42,208 nucleotides of DNA, taken from the NCBI RefSeq assembly GCF_003703475.1, contig NZ_RDQM01000018.1, forward strand, positions 1 through 42,208. Direction: 5' to 3'. The position numbers and the translations under genes were made by a program. How positions within the stretch are numbered: the stretch's first letter is position 1; the number at the start of each line of letters is the position of its first letter. This DNA comes from Allofranklinella schreckenbergeri. Its GTDB lineage: Bacteria; Pseudomonadota; Gammaproteobacteria; Burkholderiales; Burkholderiaceae_C. The notes below the pieces were generated by a model. The model was given only the letters and a program-made list of their open reading frames with translations, ran no database searches and was not told the DNA's origin. Positions 1 to 5,654 of this stretch are shown piece after piece.

Positions 1-70
1 AGATCAGATAAGGGGCGACAAAGCTCCATTCTTCATCGCTGACATCACTGGGGTAAGGCTTGCGAGACAT
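1..70 (-). CDS. IS5-family transposase, N-terminal 23 residues only
   Basis: Reading leftward from an ATG at 70 gives a frame open to the window edge that begins MSRKPYPSDVSDEEW, followed by FVAPYL. This is the characteristic start of the DUF4096 domain of IS5/IS427 transposases (typical pattern: SDxxDxEWxxxxPxLP). The catalytic DDE residues lie outside the window, so it cannot be judged whether the gene is intact or, as in many IS427 members, split into two frames joined by frameshifting. Confidence 0.8.
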   Translation of the reverse strand, partial: MSRKPYPSDVSDEEWSFVAPYLI

Positions 71-127
71 GCTGGCACTGTATCCAAGCTCAGCACCACC
101 TCTCGGAAAAGTGCATAACACGCTCTA
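1..127 (-). mobile_element. 5' end of an IS5-family (IS427-like) insertion sequence, cut by the window edge
   Basis: The element runs leftward out of the window. Its outer end is at about 125-127, where the sequence read on the minus strand starts TA-GAGCGTGTTATGCACTTT, followed by about 35 bp of leader and the transposase start codon at 70. The same terminal sequence bounds the 242-bp MITE at 919-1160, which supports the end assignment. The bordering TA dinucleotide fits the TA target known for the IS427 subgroup of IS5. The subgroup is an inference from the short transposase start and the TA; the other end of the element is not visible. Confidence 0.75.
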
Positions 128-138
128 GAGCGTGTGAT
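119..138. repeat. Two IS ends back to back around a shared TA (palindrome)
   Basis: The sequence ACACGCTCTAGAGCGTGT is a perfect palindrome centred between 126 and 127. The left half is the outer end of the IS at 1-127. The right half begins a second copy of the same terminal repeat (TAGAGCGTGTGATG), which diverges after about 14 bp. This looks like an IS inserted at the TA of an older solo end, or a scar left by two adjoining elements. Confidence 0.65.
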
Positions 139-200
139 GACGCTCATCGAGAAACAGGCCCTGTGCCACACTACCGCCTCTACTCAAACAGGAGCGCGCC

Positions 201-812
201 ATGTCTCTGACCTTTTACACCCACCCCATGTCCCGCGGACGCGTCGTGCGCTGGATGCTGGAAGAAACCGGCCTGCCCTACGACACCGTGCTGCTGGAGT
301 ACGGCGGCAGCATGAAAGCGCCCGAATACCGCGCCATCAACCCGATGGGCAAGGTGCCCGCCATCCGGCACGGCGACACCGTGGTCACCGAAGTGGCGGC
401 GATTTGCCTGTATCTGGCCGATCTTGTGCCCGAGAAACAACTTGCCCCGCCGGTGGGCGCGCCTGAGCGCGGCAGCTATTACCGCTGGATCAGCTTCATG
501 GCGCCGCTGGAGCAGTTGATGATGGCCAAAGCCAACGGCGGCAACCTGCCCAAGCCGGAATCGGCCGGTTTCGGCACCGAGCAAGACCTGCTCGACACCC
601 TGGAAGCCGCCCTCAAAGATCGCACCCATCTGGTCGGCAAGACCTTCACCGCCGCCGACCTGCTGGTATCCGCCTACGTGGGTTGGTATTTGCAATTCCA
701 ACTGCTGGAGCCGCGCCCGACCTTTCTCGCCTTTGTAGAAGCGCACAGTCAGCGCCCCGCCCGCCTGCGCGCCGATGCCATTGACGATGCCCTGCTGGCC
801 GGGCAGAAATGA
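201..812 (+). CDS. Glutathione S-transferase family protein
   Basis: 203 residues, normal length for a soluble bacterial GST. The N-terminal thioredoxin-like half (about 1-80) contains the family's cis-proline segment (NPMGKVPAI) and the glutathione gamma-glutamyl contact motif TEVAAI, where an E/S-S/A pair is usual. The C-terminal half is the all-alpha domain, with the capping-box type stretch FTAADLLVSAY near 153. The start is supported by AGGAG eight bases upstream. GSTs conjugate glutathione to electrophiles or act as glutathione-dependent isomerases or dehalogenases; the substrate cannot be read from the sequence. The catalytic residue is probably one of the early Ser/Thr/Tyr (SLTFYTHPMSRG), which matches beta- or theta-like bacterial classes. 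No operon partner: an IS lies upstream and a MITE downstream. Confidence 0.9.
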   Translation: MSLTFYTHPMSRGRVVRWMLEETGLPYDTVLLEYGGSMKAPEYRAINPMGKVPAIRHGDTVVTEVAAICLYLADLVPEKQLAPPVGAPERGSYYRWISFMAPLEQLMMAKANGGNLPKPESAGFGTEQDLLDTLEAALKDRTHLVGKTFTAADLLVSAYVGWYLQFQLLEPRPTFLAFVEAHSQRPARLRADAIDDALLAGQK

Positions 813-889
813 TCGAACCGCGCACGTCCAGCCCCATCGAAATCCGCCCCAAGCCCCGACGGCCAAACGCTGGGGCAAGTGCGCTTTGA
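809..889 (+). CDS. Possible 26-residue ORF overlapping the GST stop codon
   Basis: An ATG overlaps the GST stop as ATGA, the arrangement used for translational coupling, and opens a 26-codon frame (begins MIEPRTSSPIEIRPKP, very basic and proline-rich) that ends before the MITE. I recognise no family. It could be a chance frame or the beginning of a gene disrupted by the MITE that starts 30 bp further on. Confidence 0.2.
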   Translation: MIEPRTSSPIEIRPKPRRPNAGASAL

Positions 890-918
890 CGGCGACACGG
901 TGTAGCTGCAAGCGGGCG

Positions 919-1160
919 TTAGAGCGTGTTATGCACTTTGCGCTCCCCCGCGCTGGCCCCAAAACCGTGTAATCGCAAGGCGGCGCGCGCCGCCAAGGCT
1001 GGCTGCCTTGGCAAGCGAGAGGGCGCAGCGAGTGCATGGTTTTGGGGCCAGCCCGAAGGCAGAAGCGCCCCGGCATGCGCATTGCGGCGTTGCCGTCCTC
1101 TTGCACTGCACACGCCGGGGCGCTCTCGCGGGGGGGCGGAAAGTGCATCACACGCTCTAA
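919..1160. mobile_element. 242-bp MITE with IS427-type terminal inverted repeats
   Basis: The left end reads TTAGAGCGTGTTATGCACTT and the right end, on the other strand, reads TTAGAGCGTGTGATGCACTT. The match continues for about 34 bp with only a few mismatches. The element is too short to encode a transposase and has no convincing gene. It shares its ends with the IS at 1-127, the obvious source of transposase. The interior holds further inverted repeats: GGCCCCAAAACC near 954 against GGTTTTGGGGCC near 1037, and AGCGCCCCGGC near 1069 against GCCGGGGCGCT near 1112. The single strand could therefore fold extensively. The TA at each border is the likely target duplication. The right end supplies the TAG stop codon of the neighbouring NUDIX gene. 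Confidence 0.85.
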
Positions 1161-1705
1161 TCAATCCGCAAATCGTGCAGGCCGAAAGCCCCGGCGCGGC
1201 GGTCGGCGAAGAAGCGCTCCAGCGTGCGCTGGGTGGTTTGGAAAGCCAGCTCGTCCCAGGGGATGTCGGCCTCGGCGTACAGGCGCGCTTGCTGGGTTTC
1301 GGGGCCGGGGGCGAATTCGGGGCTGCGCATGGCGGCGCGGTAAAACAGGTGGACCTGGCCTACGCGCGGCACGCTGATGATGGAGAACAGCGGCCCCATG
1401 TCCACGTGGATGCCGGCCTCCTCCCAGGTTTCGCGCGCGGCGCCTTCGGCGGTGGTTTCGTCCAGCTCCATGAAGCCTGCGGGCAGCGTCCACTTGCCCA
1501 TGCGCGGCTCGATGTTGCGCTTGCACAGCAGCACTTTGTCTTCCCACACGGGGATGGTGCCCACGACGTTGAGCGGGTTGAGGTAGTGCACGAGGTGGCA
1601 GGCGGGGCAGATGGCGCGCACGCGGGTGTCGCCATCGTCGGGCACGCGTTGCTCGACGGCATGGCCGCAGCGGCGGCAGTGGTGGATGAGGTGGCGCGAT
1701 TGCAT
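1157..1705 (-). CDS. NUDIX hydrolase with N-terminal zinc ribbon
   Basis: 182 residues. The first about 45 residues carry a C4 zinc ribbon (CRRC near 10 and CPAC near 34), followed by the Nudix fold with the complete Nudix box: G-x5-E-x7-REXWEEAG, seen as GFMELDETTAEG then ARETWEEAGI near 85-107. The glutamates of REXWEE bind Mg2+ and position the attacked diphosphate. Zinc-ribbon Nudix proteins of this size (NudC-like or ADP-ribose pyrophosphatase-like) hydrolyse nucleoside diphosphate derivatives; the substrate cannot be fixed from sequence. It lies downstream of thiL on the same strand, separated by a 75-bp repeat. Its stop codon TAG sits inside the terminal repeat of the adjoining MITE, so the original C-terminus may have been altered by the insertion. 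Confidence 0.9.
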   Translation of the reverse strand: MQSRHLIHHCRRCGHAVEQRVPDDGDTRVRAICPACHLVHYLNPLNVVGTIPVWEDKVLLCKRNIEPRMGKWTLPAGFMELDETTAEGAARETWEEAGIHVDMGPLFSIISVPRVGQVHLFYRAAMRSPEFAPGPETQQARLYAEADIPWDELAFQTTQRTLERFFADRRAGAFGLHDLRID

Positions 1706-1743
1706 GGCAGAGGCGGGACTGGCAAAGGAAAATACAAGGATTT

Positions 1744-1818
1744 TTCTATATCAATAGGAAATAAAAATACCCTGTTTCGGCAATTCTATACTTAAATCGA
1801 ATTTACTTTGATTTGACA
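1744..1818 (+). repeat. 75-bp AT-rich dispersed repeat, copy A
   Basis: First of seven copies in the window. The core CCCTGTTTCGGCA is on the plus strand; the outer arms are TTCTATATCAATAGGAAAT and CTTTGATTTGACAA. This is the most diverged copy in its left arm. It lies between NUDIX and thiL and overlaps the last codons of thiL, supplying its TAA stop. Confidence 0.8.
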
Positions 1819-2885
1819 ATCTGGGCAAAGTGATCGAACGAGGCCGACGTGAGCGCCATGGGCGCATCGGCTTCGTCCAGCACCGTCAGGCCCGGCGTTG
1901 CGGTGATGTGGCCGATGGGGTGGATGGGCAGGTCGCCACCCCGGCCATCGGCGCCTTGACCGAGCGCCAGCACTTGCGCATGCCGCTCGGGCGGGGCGGT
2001 AAACAGCAGCTCGTAATCGTCGCCGCCCGCCAGGGCAAAGGCCACGCTCTGGGCGGTGCTCCAGCCTGCCAACGCGGGGGCGCGCCACAGCTTGGGGGCG
2101 GTGGCCAGCAAGGCCGGGCCGCTGAGGCGCGCACCCACGCCGCTGGCGCGCAGGATATGGCCCAGGTCGCCTTGCAAGCCGTCGCTCAAATCAATTGCGC
2201 TGCTGGCTACGCCCCGCAGGCGCTGGCCCAGCACCAGGCGCGGGGTGGGGGCTTCGAGGCGCTCGATCAGGCGTGCCTTGCAGGCGGCAACTGGTTCGGC
2301 AGCCGATGCGGTGATCGATGCCTTGATTGCTGCGACGGGCGCTTCGGCTTCGTCCCAGGGCGGCGTGTTTTGCAACACATGCAGCCCGGCACGGGCCTCG
2401 CCAATGGCGCCGGTGACGTACACCCGATCCCCCGGCCGCGCGCCGCTGCGCAGCAGTGCCTGGCCTTGCGGCACTTGGCCAAACACGGTGATGTGCAAGG
2501 CCAGCGGGCCGCGGGTGGTGTCGCCGCCCACCAGCGGGCAGGCGCTGGCGCGCGCCAGTTGCTGCATACCCTGGGCAAATGCGCTCAGCCAGCTTTCGTC
2601 GATGGCAGGCAGGCTGAGCCCCAGCGTAAAGCCCAACGGCGCAGCGCCGCAGGCGGCCAGATCGCTCAAGTTGACGGCCAGGGCTTTGTGCCCCAGGCGG
2701 GCTGGGTCGGTGCCGGGCACAAAATGGCGCCCTTCGTTCAAGGTATCGCAGGAGATGGCCAATTGCATGCCCGCCGCCGGTTGCAGCAGGGCACAGTCAT
2801 CGCCCACACCCTGCACCACAGCGGGGCTGCGCATCTGCCAGTCAGGGCCACTGAAATAGCGGCGGATCAGGTCAAACTCGCCCAT
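1803..2885 (-). CDS. thiL: Thiamine-monophosphate kinase
   Basis: 360 residues beginning MGEFDLIRRYF, the typical ThiL start. An upstream in-frame ATG at 3071 would add 62 arginine- and alanine-rich residues overlapping apaG and is unlikely. ThiL phosphorylates thiamine monophosphate to the cofactor thiamine diphosphate in the cytosol. Visible PurM-like kinase signatures are GVGDDCALL (about 26-35, ATP and Mg2+ site), DTLNEGRHF (about 49-58), NLSDLAACGA (about 72-82), GGDTTRGP (about 118) and SDGLQGDLGH (about 228, Mg2+-binding). The family average is 320-350 residues; a slightly long segment around 165-190 (VAAIKASITASAAEP) accounts for the excess. The last four codons fall inside 75-bp repeat A. 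It follows apaG on the same strand after about 50 bp. Confidence 0.95.
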   Translation of the reverse strand: MGEFDLIRRYFSGPDWQMRSPAVVQGVGDDCALLQPAAGMQLAISCDTLNEGRHFVPGTDPARLGHKALAVNLSDLAACGAAPLGFTLGLSLPAIDESWLSAFAQGMQQLARASACPLVGGDTTRGPLALHITVFGQVPQGQALLRSGARPGDRVYVTGAIGEARAGLHVLQNTPPWDEAEAPVAAIKASITASAAEPVAACKARLIERLEAPTPRLVLGQRLRGVASSAIDLSDGLQGDLGHILRASGVGARLSGPALLATAPKLWRAPALAGWSTAQSVAFALAGGDDYELLFTAPPERHAQVLALGQGADGRGGDLPIHPIGHITATPGLTVLDEADAPMALTSASFDHFAQIVKSK

Positions 2886-2935
2886 AGGCAATGCGGATGG
2901 CAATACGGGGGCAATGCGTAGGCAAGCGCATGGCG

Positions 2936-3370
2936 TCAGTGCAGCACGCGCGGGCCGGGCGGCAACGACAGCTCGCGGGCCAGGGCCGCATCCGGGCGCT
3001 CGCGCGCGTAGGCGTCCAGCGTGAACTCGGCGATGGGCGATTCGAAAACTTGGCCTTCTTCTGTCACGCACAGGTAATAACCGCGCATGGCACCCGTGGG
3101 TGTGCGCAGTTGACAGGCGCTGGTGTACTCAAACGTCTCGCCCGGCTTGAGCAAGGGCTGCGCGCCCACAACACCCAGGCCGCGCACCTGCTCGGTCTGC
3201 CCATCGCCGTGGCGAATCCACCAATGGCGGGCAATGACTTGCCCGGCCTGCGGGCCGGAGTTGGTGATGCGAATGGTGTAGGCAAAGCGGTACAGCCCCT
3301 GCGCGGGGCGGGATTGCTCGGGCAGGTACTGCGTGCGCACGTCAACGTGAAAGGGGATGCTGCTGGCCAT
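2936..3370 (-). CDS. apaG: ApaG family protein
   Basis: 144 residues, a single fibronectin-III-like domain. Recognisable features are the N-terminal VDVRTQYLPEQS, the motif RHWWIRHGDG and the C-terminal segment TGAMRGYY(L)C typical of ApaG. The family is linked genetically to Co2+ resistance and Mg2+ efflux in enterobacteria and is often next to apaH or ksgA, but its biochemical function is unsettled; neither partner is present here. It lies upstream of thiL on the same strand. The C-terminus is about 15 residues longer than the E. coli protein (125 residues). Confidence 0.93.
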   Translation of the reverse strand: MASSIPFHVDVRTQYLPEQSRPAQGLYRFAYTIRITNSGPQAGQVIARHWWIRHGDGQTEQVRGLGVVGAQPLLKPGETFEYTSACQLRTPTGAMRGYYLCVTEEGQVFESPIAEFTLDAYARERPDAALARELSLPPGPRVLH

Positions 3371-3474
3371 GGACGTGATGGTAGAGCGTTTTGGGCGGGC
3401 GACTGCCTACTGGCCCCACTGCCCCACAAGCCTTTGCACGGGCACAGATGGCGCAAGGCATCACCCCGGGAGAA

Positions 3475-4374
3475 TCATTTGCGGGCCGAAATCACGATGC
3501 CCGCCACGATCAGCGCGAACGCCAATGCGTGGTAGGCCTGCGGCGTTTCGCCCAGCAAAGCGGCCGAAAGAATGGCCGCAAACAGGGGGGTGAGGTTGGA
3601 AAAAAACGCCGCCACCGTCGGCCCTGCGCGCTGCACGCCCAGGCCCCAACAACGATAGGCGATCAGCGACGGCCCCACCGCCAGATACACCAGGCCCAGC
3701 AGCAAAGGCCAACCCCAAACGATATGCGTCTGCCCCACCTGCCACTCCACAGCAGTGGACAGGCCCGACCACACCAGCCCGCACAGGATTTGCGCCAACA
3801 AAAAAGCGGCCCAGTCGCCACGCAGATCGGCGGGCAGTTGCGCGCGCATCAGCAACCAGCTATAGCCTGCCCAGCACACAGCGGCAGCCAACATCAGCAC
3901 ATCGCCAGGCACCAGATGCAGCGCGGCCAGCCGCTGCCATTGCCCACCGGAGAGCACCACCAGCACGCCCGATATGGAGCACAGCGCCGCCACGCCCTGA
4001 CGCAGCCCGGGACGCTCGCCAAAAAACAGTGCGCCAACCAGCATCATCCAAAGCGGCATGCTCGCCGCTACCAGCGTGACGTTCAGCGGCGTGGAGGTTT
4101 TCAGCGCCATGTACTGAAAAGCGTTGTAGCAACCCACGCCCAACAAGCCCATGAGCGCCAATGGCTTGAGCGAACCCGCCAACTGGGCACGCATCCCCCA
4201 CAAGCGCCAGCCCAGCGGCAGCAGCAACACGACCGCCAGTGTCCAACGCAGCAAGTTCAGCGTCAGCGGCGGCACCAGTGGCGCCAGGACGCGGCCTACC
4301 ACCGCATTGCCTGCCCACATCAGGGTTGGCAGGGTCAACAAAAACGCAGTAGCAGGCGAGAGAGTGGTACGCAT
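3475..4374 (-). CDS. DMT-superfamily transporter, EamA family
   Basis: 299 residues with about ten hydrophobic segments arranged as two EamA repeats (roughly 5-140 and 155-295). Typical features are the N-terminal PTLMWAGNAVVGR (helix 1 with the W-x2-N signature) and the paired ALFFGERP and ALLGETP motifs at the end of each repeat. EamA proteins export small metabolites, often amino acids or purines, across the inner membrane; the substrate here is unknown. The start was set at the ATG at 4374 because it gives a normal first helix, whereas the upstream 58 codons are non-hydrophobic and run into the ybeD promoter region. Divergent from ybeD-lipB. Confidence 0.9.
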   Translation of the reverse strand: MRTTLSPATAFLLTLPTLMWAGNAVVGRVLAPLVPPLTLNLLRWTLAVVLLLPLGWRLWGMRAQLAGSLKPLALMGLLGVGCYNAFQYMALKTSTPLNVTLVAASMPLWMMLVGALFFGERPGLRQGVAALCSISGVLVVLSGGQWQRLAALHLVPGDVLMLAAAVCWAGYSWLLMRAQLPADLRGDWAAFLLAQILCGLVWSGLSTAVEWQVGQTHIVWGWPLLLGLVYLAVGPSLIAYRCWGLGVQRAGPTVAAFFSNLTPLFAAILSAALLGETPQAYHALAFALIVAGIVISARK

Positions 4375-4553
4375 AACAGGCAATGAAGGCAGACAAAAAG
4401 CGCGGGGCTGCGAGTGTAGAGCGTCCGGCGCGCAGGCCGCCTTCGCAAAATCCCCAGCCCAGCAACCGATCTGATCGAACCACGGCACAATGGAATGCTT
4501 TGCGCCGCACCGAAAAGCGGCCTTTTTCTCTCCCCGCTTTTTACGCAAACGCC

Positions 4554-4823
4554 ATGAGCAACGCCCAAGAATCCATCATCGAATACCCACTGGAGTTCCC
4601 CATCAAAGTGATGGGTCTCAAGTCCGAAGCATTCATCGACGCCGTCAAGGCTATCGCTGCGCGCCACGACACCGGCTTTGACCCGACCACGGTCGAGCTG
4701 CGCGAGAGCCGCGAGGGCAAATACCTCAGCGTCACCATCACCATCACCGCCACCAGCCGCGAACACCTGGACGGCATCTATCAGGAATTGACGGCGCACC
4801 CACTCTCCAAAATGGTGTTCTAA
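4554..4823 (+). CDS. ybeD: YbeD family (DUF493) small protein
   Basis: 89 residues starting MSNAQESIIEYP. It has the DUF493 features IEYPLEFPIKVMG, the central ESREGKYLSVT and the C-terminal TAHPLSKMVF. The fold is an ACT-like alpha/beta domain and the molecular role is unproven. A position directly upstream of lipB (29 bp) is conserved in many proteobacteria and supports both calls, suggesting co-transcription and a link to lipoate metabolism. Confidence 0.93.
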   Translation: MSNAQESIIEYPLEFPIKVMGLKSEAFIDAVKAIAARHDTGFDPTTVELRESREGKYLSVTITITATSREHLDGIYQELTAHPLSKMVF

Positions 4824-4852
4824 GCCAACGCCACGCGCGCCACTTGCCCGTC

Positions 4853-5533
4853 ATGAAAATCCGCCACTTGGGGCTAGCCGACTACCAACGCACTGTGGCT
4901 GCCATGCAGGCTTGGAGCCAGGCGCGCCACGCCCACACCGAGGACGAACTGTGGCTATGCCAACACCCCAGCGTCTATACCCTGGGCACCGCAGGCGACG
5001 CGCGGCACATCCTCGGCACAAACGCCATCCCCGTTGTGCAGTCCACACGCGGCGGCCAGGTCACTTACCACGGCCCGGGCCAAGTCGTGGCCTATCCCCT
5101 GCTGGATTTGCGGCGACGCGGTTTGTTCGTTCGCGATTACGTCACCCGACTGGAGGCCGCCGTCATCGAAACGCTGCGCACCTTTGGCTTGCAAGGCCAG
5201 CGTGTGGCTGGTGCGCCCGGCGTGTATGTGGCACTGGCCACCGCTTCACCCACGTTGCCCCCCTCACAGGCAGAGCCTGATGCGGACAAAGCAGCGCCAT
5301 CGTTTGCAGGCTTGGCCAAAATCGCCGCGCTGGGCATCAAGGTCAGCCGTGGCTGCGCCTACCACGGCTTGGCGCTGAATGTGGCCATGGACTTACAGCC
5401 TTACCAGCGCATCAATCCCTGCGGCTACGCCCATCTAACCACTTGCGACATGCGCTCGCTGGGCGTGAACGCCGATTGGCATGCCGTGGCCGCTTGCCTG
5501 GCCGATCAGCTACAGGCGCAACTGCCGCCATAA
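4853..5533 (+). CDS. lipB: Octanoyltransferase LipB
   Basis: 226 residues. LipB moves octanoyl from acyl carrier protein to the lipoyl domains of ketoacid dehydrogenases, the first step of lipoate synthesis in the cytosol. Signatures are STRGGQVTYHGPGQVVAYP (substrate pocket), the catalytic lysine region KIAALGIKVSRG, and the catalytic cysteine in RINPCGY with TTCDM following. The ATG at 4853 matches the family start; a TTG at 4844 is the only alternative. Between the first half and the catalytic Lys there is an insertion of about 20 low-complexity residues (around ATASPTLPPSQAEPD). lipA, the usual next gene, is not here: the following gene is convergent. Confidence 0.93.
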   Translation: MKIRHLGLADYQRTVAAMQAWSQARHAHTEDELWLCQHPSVYTLGTAGDARHILGTNAIPVVQSTRGGQVTYHGPGQVVAYPLLDLRRRGLFVRDYVTRLEAAVIETLRTFGLQGQRVAGAPGVYVALATASPTLPPSQAEPDADKAAPSFAGLAKIAALGIKVSRGCAYHGLALNVAMDLQPYQRINPCGYAHLTTCDMRSLGVNADWHAVAACLADQLQAQLPP

Positions 5534-5562
5534 CAAGCGCTCGGCACTCGCCCTCGCCTGGC

Positions 5563-5600
5563 AAAAAAAGAGCCATACGGTCGTCCGTATGGCTCTTTTT
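5563..5600. terminator. Bidirectional intrinsic terminator
   Basis: AGCCATACGG-TCG-TCCGTATGGCT is a stem of 10-11 bp flanked by A7 on the left and T5 on the right. It can therefore stop transcripts from lipB (plus) and function for the other strand as well. It lies between the convergent lipB and the large surface-protein gene. Confidence 0.85.
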
Positions 5601-5654
5601 ATTTCAGAACCAAGCCATCCACATTTGGACGGCTTGGCCTTTCACGCCTTGCGA

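Noticed and set aside
2886-3071. N-terminal extension of ThiL to 3071
   Set aside because: It would overlap apaG, is Arg/Ala-rich and lacks similarity to ThiL; the start at 2885 matches the family.
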